Shown here in pieces: positions 1 to 10,400 of a stretch of 64,000 nucleotides of DNA. Origin of the DNA: Rhynchonema sp. JSB1_4 (lineage: Eukaryota > Nematoda > Chromadorea > Monhysterida > Xyalidae); NCBI GenBank assembly GCA_030248065.1, contig JASAMV010000842.1, positions 1-64,000 of the forward strand, given 5' to 3'. The notes beneath the pieces are model-generated. The model worked only from the letters and a program-made list of their open reading frames with translations, had not been told where the DNA came from and made no database searches. The position numbers were made by a program, and so were the translations under genes. Position 1 is the stretch's first letter, and every line of letters starts with the position of its first letter.

Positions 1-453
1 TAGAGTTTTTGTCCGGGAAGGCCCTGGCTCGCAGAAGTTAGCTTGACGTCATTGTTCTCAAAAATTTGCAAGCCGGCGGGAAACACCCGCTGACGCCTAA
101 TCGGACAGAATGCATGACAATGTAATGAAGGGATGGATGATTGATGCGTCAGCATGATATGTACATAGTTTTTGTCCGGAAAGGCCCTGGCTTGCATAAG
201 TTACCTTGACGTCTTTGTTCTCAAAGATCTGCAAGCCGGCGGGAAACACCCGCTGGCGCCTAATCGGACAGAATGCATGACAATGTAATGAAGGGATGGA
301 TGATTGATGCGTCAGCATGATATGCACATAGCGTTTTTGTCCGGGAAGGCCCTGGCTCGCAGAAGTTACTTTGACGTCTTTGTTCTCAAAGATCTGCAAG
401 CCGGCAGGAAACACCCGCTGGCCTAATCGGAAGGCATGCTTGACAATGTAATG
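1..453. repeat. Tandem repeat, unit about 163 bp, ~2.6 copies
   Basis: Three successive units start near 6, 168 and 332 with the same opening (TTTTTGTCCGG) and later share GCAAGCCGGCGGGAAACACCCGCTG. The array runs off the left edge of the window. A unit tail (AATGAAGGGATGGATGATTG) reappears at 667-690, on the far side of the fold-back element at 454-665, so that element landed inside the array. Minus-strand open frames here merely repeat the unit and I do not take them as genes. Confidence 0.85.
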
Positions 454-665
454 GGTGGCATTTTCGAAACGGTGTAAAAGCTCAGTTGGGTGTAAAGGTC
501 GGTGTAAGCTCGGTCGGCGTCAGCTCGGTGTAAACATGAAACATTCCACGTTAACAGCAGGCAGTGTTTCATGTTTACACCGAGCTGACACCGACCGAGC
601 ATTCGATTGAGCTTACACCGACCTTTACACCCAACTCACCTTTACACCGTTTCGAAAATATCACC
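454..665. mobile_element. Fold-back MITE (copy 1) inserted in the 163-bp repeat
   Basis: The two halves are near-perfect inverted repeats of about 90 bp, with ends reading GGTG(G/A)(C/T)ATTTTCGAAACGGTG. The flanks are TAATG (449-453) and AAATG (666-670). Neighbouring intact repeat units show the uninterrupted site TGTAATGAAGGG, so a 5-bp target duplication is supported. A second copy lies at 50387-50610 with a perfect CAAAG duplication. No coding capacity; superfamily not assigned. Confidence 0.8.
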
Positions 666-690
666 AAATGAAGGGATGGATGATTGATGC

Positions 691-1126
691 GTGATATGTC
701 CATTTTCGAGCTCTGGCTTACAGCACTGGAATTTTCGAAATCTTACCTAAAAATAAAACCCCTGCGCACCCCCAGCCCCCAATTGTCCCGTCACCAACCA
801 TTGGCATTCGAATCTCCTGCGCGTCCCATTTATTATTGACGAGCGTGTTGAGCACGATCTCGTGTTTGTCGAATCGAACGTCGAAATGCAACGCGATGTT
901 GTCGCGATGGTCGCCGTCCACCAGCAGGCCGCAGCACAGATTCACTGTCAGACGTCTGAGAAGTGATCGATTAGTTTAAGGTGGAGCAAGACTTGTCCAC
1001 TTGTTTGTGGTTTGAGGTTTGTCGACTGTCCATTTTGGGTTTGTAGACAAATTTTTCTTGGAATCATATTTTGATATAGCGTTGGCGCCCTAATCTCGGC
1101 CAGCGTGAAAGTTGTTCATTTAGTGG
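691..1126. other. Gene-free stretch
   Basis: No recognisable gene. A minus-strand open frame of 75 codons at 945-718 has no family features I can name. The bases next to 1127 form the left target duplication of the following element. Confidence 0.4.
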
Positions 1127-1715
1127 CAGTGTTTTTTTTTAAATTTTTCATTGACAAAAATCGTTCCAAAAGTTAAAAAAATTTCATTATTTCAGAATTC
1201 GATAATTTCTCTATTTTTTTGCTCTAAAAGTGCTATTTTGCATAAAAATTGCTACACAGGGCCTCTCATATGACTACACACGTACATGTGACTGTGTGGG
1301 AATTTATTTATCCATGCTCCAGACCCGAAAGGAGTGATTCTATGTAATATTCACTCTAATTTCACACTATGTGCAGCTTATTTGTATCGGTCGTGTACCC
1401 AGACGCAATAATTTCACCCAAAATTCCCATCCCGAATATCAGAAAGCCACAGCATCACACCCGCACCACCTGGGGAAGGGTACGGGTGTGTACCTGATTA
1501 TGGTTGGTACTAATCGACCATTGGATAGCATGGTTTTCGCACCACCTGTGCTTTATATGCAGTTAGAACACTGTAACAAAAATACCCCTACTTTGTACTT
1601 GAGCGGTCATTTTTTATCGTGTTGGGCAGATTTTGGCTGGAATAAAAACTTGTTTTTTAAATTCAAATTTTTTTTTAAAATGGGGCTCGAATAAAATTTT
1701 TTTTATTAACCACTG
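1127..1715. mobile_element. Probable hAT-like non-autonomous element
   Basis: The stretch begins CAGTG and ends CACTG, with T- and A-rich subterminal tracts on each side. The flanks TTTAGTGG (1119-1126) and TTTGGTGG (1716-1723) match at 7 of 8 positions, as expected for an aged hAT target duplication. The motif TCGTTCCAAAAGTTAAAAAAA near 1160 recurs near 32243, where a related fragment begins CAGTGG at 32196. No transposase is encoded. Confidence 0.6.
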
Positions 1716-1922
1716 TTTGGTGGAGCGGAACAACATTTACGTTACCTGATAAAAAATCTTCTACTTTTCATCATAAAAATATAAAAAAATAGATTCGACA
1801 AACCTTGCGCTTGATGATATCGGACATCCTTTGATGGTGATCGCTTTGCCAGCAAGCATGCCATCCGGAATCATCGACACGTATGGAACCGACTAAAAGC
1901 AGGACGAAACCGGGTGGTACTG

Positions 1923-2122
1923 GGACACAGTGTTGGAGGCCGGGCGGGGGTTAGGGGGGAGGGGGGTCAGTACAGTATGTTTTTTTTGGATGTTTACCCC
2001 TTTTTAGACCAACAAAATTTAGTTCCCCCTAGCTCGGCCGGTACATTAAGTAGGTTGCCGCCCCACATTTTTGGTGGTACAGTAGGTTGCCGCCCCGCCC
2101 CGCCTGGGTAGCTACACCACTG
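1923..2122. mobile_element. Degenerate hAT-like fragment
   Basis: GC-rich tract with a CAGTG-like left end and CTACACCACTG right end. Flanks GTACTGGG and GTATTGGG match 7 of 8, although the left terminus carries three extra bases. It contains three direct repeats of GTAGGTTGCCGCCCC type, similar in layout to the subterminal repeats of the neighbouring elements. Confidence 0.4.
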
Positions 2123-2130
2123 GTATTGGG

Positions 2131-2672
2131 CAGTGTAGTTACTAAAATGCCTATTTTAGGCCAAAATTTGCCTATTTTAGGTAAAAATTGGGGGAGCAGA
2201 CGTACCCGGAGGGGGAACAGTGGGGCAGGCGTACCATGGAGGGGGAACAGACGTACCCGAGGGGGGACCCCCCTCCCAGTGTAGTTCCTGGGGGGAGGGG
2301 GTCCCCCCCAAAGGTACACTAACCGCCGCGACCAAGGTACACTAGTACACTAACCGCCGCGCCAGGTACACTAACCGCCTCAATTTTTGCCTAAAATCGG
2401 CATTTTTAGGCCTAAAATGGGCCTTTTTAGGCCTAAAATGGGTGATTTTTAGGTCAATGATGTCAAAAGTCGCCAAAATACCCTTTTTATGGAGAATTTT
2501 TTCCAAAAAGGGGCAAAAATCGGTCAAAAAGTGACTTTTTCCTGAATTTGGGTCTTCCCCCCCTCCCCCCCGGGAGGTACACTAACCGCCGCACGGAAAA
2601 AAGGGGTAGGTACACTAACCGCCGCGCCGGACCAGGAACTACACTGCCCCCTCCCCCCCAGGAACTACACTG
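2131..2672. mobile_element. hAT-like MITE, family A, outer copy of a nest
   Basis: Ends are CAGTGTAGTT and AGGAACTACACTG. It is flanked on both sides by GTATTGGG (2123-2130 and 2673-2680), a perfect 8-bp duplication. Most of its interior is another family A element at 2277-2646. Family A carries many subterminal copies of GTACACTAACCGCC in opposite orientations near the two ends. Confidence 0.85.
2277..2646. mobile_element. hAT-like MITE, family A, nested copy
   Basis: Terminal inverted repeat CAGTGTAGTTCCTGG with CCAGGAACTACACTG, flanked by CCCCCTCC on both sides (2269-2276, 2647-2654). The body has the family A layout: GTACACTAACCGCC repeats at both ends around an AT-rich core of TTTTTAGGCCTAAAATGG motifs. 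Confidence 0.9.
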
Positions 2673-2683
2673 GTATTGGGTAT

Positions 2684-3090
2684 CAGTGTAGTTCCTGGTC
2701 CGGAGGAGGAACAGGCGGTACCCCACTTTTTTCGGATTGGAACAGACGTACCCACCTGGGGGGAAGGGGGGAGGGACCCGGAAGGGGGGGGGGGAGGACC
2801 CAAATTTGGAGAAAAGTCATTTTTTGAGGTCGAAAATTTGGCTCATTTTTGCCCCTTTTAGGAAAAAAATCTCAATAAAAAAGGTATTTTGGCGATTTTT
2901 GACGACATTGACCTAAAAATCACTCATTTTATGCCTAAAAATGCCTATTTTAGGCAAAAATTTGCCTATTTTAGGTAAAAATTGGGGGAGCAGACGTACC
3001 CGGAGGGGGAACAGTGGGGCAGGCGTACCATGGAGGGGGAACAGACGTACCCGCGGGGGGGGACCCCCCTCCCCCCCAGGAACCACACTA
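2684..3090. mobile_element. hAT-like MITE, family A relative
   Basis: Starts CAGTGTAGTTCCTGG and ends CCAGGAACCACACTA, with perfect flanking duplications TTGGGTAT (2676-2683 and 3091-3098). Its subterminal repeats read GAACAGACGTACCC instead of GTACACTAACCGCC, so it is a sister subfamily with the same core. Confidence 0.85.
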
Positions 3091-3132
3091 TTGGGTATTG
3101 AGTTGGGTTAGAGGTCGGGGGGGGGGGGGGGG

Positions 3133-3536
3133 CAGTGTAGTTCCTGGGGGGGGAGGGGGGGGGGGTCCCCCCCGAAGGTACACTAACCGCCGCGACCAAG
3201 GTACACTAGTACACTAACCGCCGCGCCAGGTACACTAACCGCCTCAATTTTTGCCTAAAATCGGCATTTTTAGGCCTAAAATGGGCATTTTTAGGCCTAA
3301 AATGGGTGATTTTTAGGTCAATGATGTCAAAAGTCGCCAAAATACCCTTTTTATGGAGAATTTTTTCCAAAAAGGGGTAAAAATCGGTCAAATTTTCTAC
3401 CTCAAAAAGTGACTTTTTCCTGGATTTGGGTCTTCCCCCCCTTCCCCCCCAGGGAGGTAGACTAACCGCCGCACGGAAAAAAGGGGTAGGTACACTAACC
3501 GCCGCGCCGGACCAGGAACTACACTGGGGGGGTAAA
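3133..3536. mobile_element. hAT-like MITE, family A
   Basis: Complete terminal inverted repeats and the full family A interior. It sits in a G-run, so the 8-bp duplication is visible only as G-rich flanks (GGGGGGGG and GGGGGGTA). Downstream, 3537-3660 holds short tandem copies of CCGACACCCGACA. Confidence 0.8.
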
Positions 3537-3698
3537 CGACATCCGACATCTGGAAGTACCCGACATCTGAGAAAAAAAGCCGACACCCGACACCCGACAG
3601 TTGCAAAAAAACCCGACACCCGACATCTAGTTTTTGGAATAAAACCGACACCCGACACCTGGCATGCAGACACTGTCTTACCAACAGCGTCTGCATGC

Positions 3699-4085
3699 CA
3701 GTGTAGTTCCTGGGGGGAGGGGGGTCCCCCCTAAGGTACACTAACCGCCGCGACCAAGGTACACTAGTACACTAACCGCCGCGCCAGGTACACTAACCGC
3801 CTCAATTTTTGCCTAAAATAGGCAATTTTGGGCCTAAAATGGGCATTTTAGGCCTGGGTGATTTTTAGGTCGATGTTGTCAAAAGTCGCCAAAATACCCT
3901 TTTTATGGAGAATTTTTTCCAAAAAGGGCCAAAAATCGGTCAAATTTTCCCCCTCAAAAAGTGACTTTTTCCTGAATTTGGGTCTTCCCCCCACCCCCCC
4001 TTCGCCCCCAGGGAGGTACACTAACCGCCGCACGGAAAAAAGGGGTAGGTGCACTAACCGCCGCGCCGGACCAGGAACTACACTG
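3699..4085. mobile_element. hAT-like MITE, family A, in the LINE
   Basis: Perfect terminal inverted repeat CAGTGTAGTTCCTGG and perfect 8-bp duplication CTGCATGC (3691-3698, 4086-4093). It interrupts LINE coding sequence; deleting the element plus one duplication joins the frame around RLHALDLD. The target lies in a small palindrome (TGGCATGCAGAC...GTCTGCATGCCA, 3659-3700). Confidence 0.92.
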
Positions 4086-4265
4086 CTGCATGCCCTAGAT
4101 TTGGACCCCCTAATTTATCGCCGGACCGTGAACGATCTTGTGCTTGTCTCATACCTGGGGTAACCAAGGAATCATTCTTTCCATCAAGTGACACCGGCCG
4201 CCCAACCCGAGGGCACTCCCTCAGGTTGTGTCGGGCTCATGGGGCGGGTCCGGACTTATCCGGGT

Positions 4266-4684
4266 CACATTAGTGGCTGGGGGGGGGTTGGGGGGGTTAC
4301 CCCTCCACTCTCAGTACTTACCTACCACAAAAACCGAGGGGGGTTGGGGGGGGGGGGGGTTGAGTACTTACCTCTCACAACTCCAAATCATACCTCTCAC
4401 AAGCAATTTTATACCTTTTTAAGGCAAAAAAATCGGTGTTTTTCTACCTTATTTTCCCAAAAATCGCGCGCTCCGCGCGCAAACCCACCCATAATACCTA
4501 TTTTTAGGCGATTTTCGGCGAAAATTTTGAAAAAGTACTATTTTTACCTCAATTTTTGGCCAAAATTGTATCACAAAAACAGTGTTTTTTCGCCTTTTTG
4601 GGTGACCAAAATCATACCTCTCACGCTTCCGGTCCCAACCCCGCATCATACTTACCTCCCACACATGGGCCTGCCACTACACTG
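4266..4684. mobile_element. hAT-like MITE, family C, in the LINE
   Basis: Ends CACATTAGTGGCTGG and CCTGCCACTACACTG are imperfect inverted repeats. Flanks ATCCGGGT and GTCCGGGT match 7 of 8. Subterminal repeats are TACCTCTCACAA-type, and the core holds a GC hairpin (CGCGCGCTCCGCGCGC) at about 4466. Removing it joins LINE codons into YWAYRVVDLW. Confidence 0.8.
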
Positions 4685-4883
4685 GTCCGGGTATTGGGCA
4701 TATCGCGTCGTGGACCTCTGGAACGGACTCCCAGAGAGTGTGGTCTCTGCTGCCTCAACTGCGGCCTTCAAAACTAAACTAAACTCACGTGGTCGAGACC
4801 GGTTAACCGTCGAGACCTAGTTTCTCGCCACATTTCTTCAAAATTTTCAGCCGTCGTTTCAGCCGTGACTGATCCCCTCAGTC

Positions 4884-5732
4884 CAGTGCTGTGGCTGGGG
4901 GGGAGGGGTCCCCCCAATGGTACCCTACCCGCCCCGGCATGGTACGCTACCCCCCTACCCGCCCCGCTCTTGTACCCTACCCCCTTACCCGCCCCGCCCT
5001 GGTACCCTACCCGCCCCGATTTTTACCCCCAAAATGCCCATTTTTCGGTCAAAAATGCCCAAATTTCGACCGAAAACCCTAAAAAGTGCAAAAAATCTCG
5101 GATATATGCACTTTTTAGTACATAAAAACAGGCATCCGAAAAAACTTGTGTTGTACCCTACCCGCCCCGAAAAATCTTCCCCCCCCTCCCCCCCAAACCG
5201 GATTTCCCCATCCCAAAATCCCAGGTACACTACCGTATTGTCGGAAATAGAACCCGGGGGGTCTATTTTTTCACTGGGGTCATTTTGGGGGGTTCAATTT
5301 ATGGGGGGGTCAATTATTGGGGGGGTTATATTTTTCATTTGGACCCCCAACGAAAAAAATCATTGTTAATAATGCCCATAAAAATGGCTTGGTTTCGGTA
5401 TTTTCTAACTTCAACAGCGGCAATTATGCTTAGAAAGCTGCTTTCTGTTGTGTACGCAAGCTTAAACAACGTTTGACACAACAACACAGCCTTACCATAC
5501 CACTAATCTGTGGTACGGTGAAGGTTGGGGGTGGGGTTCTATTAATGGGGGGGGGGTCAAATAATGGGGGGGTTCTATTTTTGATTTCGAGCCATTTAGG
5601 GGGGTTCAATTAATGGGGGGGGGGGTCAATTAATGGGGGGGTTCTATTTCCGACAATACGGTACCCCCCTACCCGCCCCGATTTTTTCCACCTATGTACC
5701 CTACCCGTCCCGCAAAAGTAGCCACAGCACTG
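4884..5732. mobile_element. hAT-like MITE, family B, in the LINE
   Basis: Terminal inverted repeat CAGTGCTGTGGCT, perfect 8-bp duplication CCTCAGTC (4876-4883, 5733-5740). Subterminal repeats are GTACCCTACCCGCCCC-type, at least four at the left and two at the right. A second element (5233-5661) is nested inside. Confidence 0.9.
5233..5661. mobile_element. TA-flanked MITE nested in family B hAT
   Basis: Inverted termini of at least 22 bp (CCGTATTGTCGGAAATAGAACC) are flanked by TA on both sides (5231-5232, 5662-5663), as for Tc1/mariner-type elements. The interior is G-rich with repeated GGGGGGTTCTATT and GGGGGTCAATTA blocks. No protein encoded. Confidence 0.8.
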
Positions 5733-5998
5733 CCTCAGTCACTGGGTTGCTGCTTTTCAGATAATCATCAATACTCCGTCATCCGTTGCCGACTTTATTG
5801 CTCGTTACGTTTGTTCTCTTCATTAGTTTGGTTGGTTGAATCTCGCCGGTATGTTTTCTTTGTCGTTTGTTCGTTCATGTTCACATTTTCGTTTATTAAT
5901 ACTCATATTCATTTTTTAGGGTTTCTCCGGATCTTGTGTAAAGGTCTTTGCGAAAGCGTGCAGATAAAATTTTAATTTGAATTTGACGGTAGGTAGAT

Positions 5999-6071
5999 GA
6001 ATTGGGGGGCCCCACCCCCCAAGTACTACCCTGCCCGAGGGGAGACCCCTCCCCCCAAGGAACCTCACTGG
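5999..6071. mobile_element. hAT-like remnant
   Basis: Contains CCAAGTACTACCCTG, the right terminus of family D (compare 29953-29967), followed by CCAAGGAACCTCACTG, a hAT-like right terminus of another subfamily. The left ends are missing. Confidence 0.5.
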
Positions 6072-7479
6072 TGAAAACAGCGCCCTCTCCCCGAAAAAAA
6101 GTAGAAAACAAAAACTCCAAAAAACAACAACTGACCGGAGCGTTGACGACCGTTGACTTTGAATCAGACATTGTTTGTGGCAAATTACAGCACGGTGGCG
6201 ACGGGGGACGACAATGAACTGAATCAAATCACCCACCACAGGACAGCGGACAGCACAGCTCAATTCAAATTGGCTTTTTTTCAGAATTTCGCTTTTCTTT
6301 TTTCGAACGCGCGGAGGATCATTGTGGATTAATTCACAACCACAAGAAAGATTTGAAAGTGGTTTGATCGTTCCACAGGCTATGATCACATCTGAAGGAA
6401 GTCCCAAGTTGAACCACAGTTTAAGTTGAAAACGGCAGAAAGCAGCGATTGAAAAAAATCAAAATTATTTGTAGATTTATAAAACGCCAGCGAAATACAA
6501 TGTAGCTACAAATGGGCAACCGAGAGAGACAACTTTGGGTTTTCATATGATGTATGTGTGCCAAAGACGCAGGCGGAATAGGACAACAGGCAATATAATC
6601 CCATCGGCTTTGCGCATCAAGAAGCCCATTTGCCTGTTTTGGGCCGAAACAATTTACGATCGTGAGGTGATCGCACAACCAATGCCTATCATATTTTGTA
6701 TGTCGTGGTGCTGGTAACAAAAAGGGATTCTTGCGCTCTGTCAAACACGCACAATCAAACGCTTTGCCAATGGTCGCCACTGCTGTTGTTTCTTCCTGGG
6801 TATCCTATAAAGTGGTCAAGTTCCGCAACACTATACTGCCTCTTGCAAAGCAACCCCTCACTGTCACGTCATATATCCAAACGTTCAAGTGCGAACTGCT
6901 CAACGCTGATTGGTTAGTTCTTCGTTCAACAAACGCCTGCACCGCATGAAAGAGTGACAATTTGGTTGCTTGTCGTGCACGTTGCATCAGGTACTGTTAG
7001 CACAATCTGCCTATTATACATCTTAGAACTGTATGCACAATAATTGACCACGCGCGAAAAAGTGCCACGGGTTACCGCATGATGAAGATATTACGTGAAC
7101 GCAAACCAACATGATTGAGTCATTTTATTTGAATGTTCCATTTTATATAATTTGAATTCCAATGCAAATCAACTATTATGTCAACCATCATAATTATTAT
7201 ACTGCGCTCATAAAGTCTCGCTAAGACCGAGCTGAGAAAGGCACTACAATACAACATCGTCAATCTTTGCCAAAATCAAATGAACATTGCATTATGCACG
7301 CATGGAATGCAGTGGTCAAAGACGGCCGGGGCGAAAAAATAAGAAAAAAAACGAAGTCAAGCGGACAACAACAGTTCAAATAATCACCGCTAATAAGTCA
7401 CAAAGCGTGCCAATGAACGCTTGGACAAAACACAATACACGTAATTCACTGCCATCTACAATAAAATCCCAACTTTGAT
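6072..7479. other. Gene-free stretch downstream of the PAPS transporter gene
   Basis: No coding region could be supported on either strand; open frames are short and show no motif. The minus-strand gene that ends at 7480 has a possible polyadenylation signal, read as AATAAAA on the minus strand near 7128. Confidence 0.4.
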
Positions 7480-10400
7480 TCAAACTTGTTGCGTCCTGCC
7501 CTTCTCGGGCGAATGTAACAACGGTTCCCTGTCCGCGGCGCCGGCGGTTGCCCGTCTCTTTGTGTCACCCGGTGGCACTTTGGCACGCGCCTTTTGCTTC
7601 GTTAGTTTCTGTTCACGGCTATTGATGTAGACTCGCATGAACAGCGCTGAGAATGTGATGATGATACCTGGAATATACATACAACCTTTCGCCTGCGGCA
7701 CCGATCTAGGCTTGCAGCGACGAGTGATGCAATAATTTGTTTTTCGCTTATTTTCTCTATATATGTTCGAAATAGGTCGTATAAACATATACTAGAATAT
7801 TATGGCCCGAATTACATTATACGTTGTATTACAAACTTCCTAGATTTAGCCATGCATGCATTTCGCGAAAAAAGATACCATCGATCGGGCAAGGTGATTT
7901 GATTATAATTTCCAGCTCAGGTGACCAAAGCTTATGATATCTTAACACAAGTTGGACAATGGGTCTGAGACACAGCTGCGCTACCGCGAATTGCTGGGCT
8001 CGTTTTCACAGCCAGTCATGCCCCAAGACAGAAACGGAAGCCAGAAAAGCAGCAAGAAAACAACAAAAAAGCACACAACAACAACAACACCAACCAAGTG
8101 TGCCAAATGCGCCAATGTGATGTCGATAAATGAGACTGGAGAGCAGGATCGACAGGGCCATCCGAATGGTCATGATAATGGTGAACGTCACAGGACCGAA
8201 CTGGCTGATTGTGAAGAAGATTATCAGTTGGCCTGAAAAAACAGGGAAATTTCAATATTAGGTCCAGGAGGACTGGACTGGATTCAGCGTGTTCGCGACA
8301 GAATATAAGTCGGAGGCCGTGGCTTTAGGTTCCATTAATACAAAAAAAAGTTTCGCGTTTTGAACAAGGCATGGTCCTAAATTGAAGGCAAATAATACGT
8401 CGAGACCACCGCTAGCATTAAAAATAAGAAAAAAAATATAAAATAGCATAAAAAGATTAAAAACAATAGTAAAAACAACAGACAACGCAAGACCAACCAA
8501 AAGGCCTTGGGTGTGTCCTGTGGACAATTTCAACGTATAGCCTCTGAAGCGTATTGAGCTTGAGCTAAGACTGAGTAAGAAGCAGTGGTGTCGTTGAGAA
8601 ATCAAAAAGTCAGGATACCGGATACCCAAATCCAAACTTTTGGATTTTGAGCATTTTGGAGGTAACAACGGGCAATTTTACGGTTTTCGGAAAAATTTTA
8701 GGGTAGAATGCCCCTGATACCCTGGGTGAAAAAGTCAAGATACCAGATACTAGGGTGTGTAACGCCCCCATTCCCCCAACGACGCCACTGCTGAGAAGCC
8801 GTCTTGCTTGACTATATCGTGCCTTGCCAGTTCAAAACCGAAACTCGCTCAATGTTCTCTCTTTACGAACCATCCATTTGCAAGCATGCTATCATCATAA
8901 CGCCTAAATCGACCACAATGAAACATCAGCCAGCCAGCACCATCCACCCACCAACAGCACTACATGCAGCCATCAGCGTACAGTCGGTTGCGATCTGTTC
9001 GTGCGTGAGCAGGAAATTCAAACTGGCGCCAAAAGTGCCCTGTTCGAGCAGGGAGACCAGTGTCAAAAGTACGCTGAACAGATTGACGCCACACATCATT
9101 TGAAGCGACGACATTCGATGCTGTTTGAACAGGCTGCCCTGCAAATGGAAAAAGGGAGAGCACATATTTTTTTGTAATTTTAGTTTCCATGACATTGGTC
9201 GCACAATGACTTTATAAGAATTGGTCCAATTTTTTTCCTGAATCGTGCAGCAGGAACGTGAAAAACAGGATTAATTTGATGAATTCTTATATGATCATTG
9301 TGCGACCAATACATTATGTGCCTGACGTGCAAATATACAGTATGTAGCTCGTGCGTAAACGTGGGTGGGCAGATGTGATATAGTCCAACCACGAGCTCAT
9401 GAGACGACCGTAGCGGTTCCACGTGTGTTTCGAAACATTTCGAAAACAAAAGAAAGATAACTTGTTTGTTTTCCAAAACTTTCGAAAGATGTGGAACCGT
9501 ACCAGGCGTCTCATGAGCCGGTGTTTGATTTTTACGTTCAAATTGTATCACGCCGGAGCAGCTGGACTGGTGACATTTATACATGCACCTGCTTGGTCGA
9601 TCCCATACTTACAACGCGAGTTATACCACAATGAAAGTCATCGATATGATCAATGCAAAGTGGAATAATTTCCCAGGATATTGTGAATGAAAAATATCAG
9701 CCACCGAGTTGGGTGGCGTGCATACAAACATCGGTTGTGCAGCTGCCCGGCGCATACTGTATCAATGATGTATTATAGTATGCTAACACACTTGGCTATG
9801 TTTATACACAACAAAAACAATATGGCCATGTTAATATACCTGCCAATTGCTGGTGAACGAGTCGAAGGTGAGATATCCGATCATGAGCATCAGGCCGGAC
9901 ATGCTCGTTTCAAGGGGGTGATCGCGACCAACGGATTTGGGGTGTTTCGGCTGGTCACCTCTGCAAATTAGTGCAGTCTGTGAATTGGTTCAGGGTTGAT
10001 CAGCTTGAACTTTTGATAGCCACAGAACGTAGTTGATGGGCGTCATATGCTGCATATGCATGAAATGGCCGTCACCCCCGTCACTCTTGGCGACCCCGAA
10101 ATCACATGTGAACCGTTTCTGCGCATTCGTTTTCAGAATGAACGGAACGAGTTATGTGTAGGCAAACTACACTAACATGAGCTCGATTTCGCAGCTGGCA
10201 GAATGGTGAAACATTCTGACGTGGCTGCTGATTTGGGAAATGTTACACGTTGAAGAACACAAAGTGGAGGATGATTTTCTCTTTCTATTCGTTTTGAACA
10301 CGCACCTTCGAAATCGGGCTCGTGTAGTTTGCCTTTAAGCATATTTGCGAACATTTTTTTTTATCCATATCGCCAGGGTTGAAAAAAAAAATTTTTTTAT

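Larger units (their letters stand above)
3672..5985 (+). pseudogene. Dead LINE 3' end, interrupted by three hAT MITEs
   Basis: With inserted elements ignored, the plus strand retains pieces of the C-terminal tail of a non-LTR reverse transcriptase. These are the peptide RLHALDLDPLIYRR around 3685-4130, a TRGHSLRLCRAHG stretch near 4210, then YWAYRVVDLWNGLPESVV at 4690-4745 and a stop at 4818. This order (RL..L.L..L..RR, then RVV.LWN.LP) is known from many LINEs. Stops and insertions make it non-functional. The 3' UTR continues to a TTTGAATTTGA tail near 5985, and its last 200 bp match the fragment at 28657-28943. Insertions: 3699-4085, 4266-4684, 4884-5732. Confidence 0.75.

Noticed and set aside
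3206..3741. Minus-strand frames of 114-155 codons with repeated RRLVYLP peptides
   Set aside because: They translate the GTACACTAACCGCC repeats of family A MITEs; the same peptides recur at every copy.
2287..4060. Regularly spaced GTACACTAACCGCC repeats resembling a CRISPR array
   Set aside because: Spacing is irregular, spacers are shared between copies, and the repeats sit inside elements with TIRs and target duplications in a eukaryotic genome.
5896..6407. Minus-strand frames of 95-163 codons
   Set aside because: They overlap the LINE tail and hAT remnant, and have no recognisable domain.
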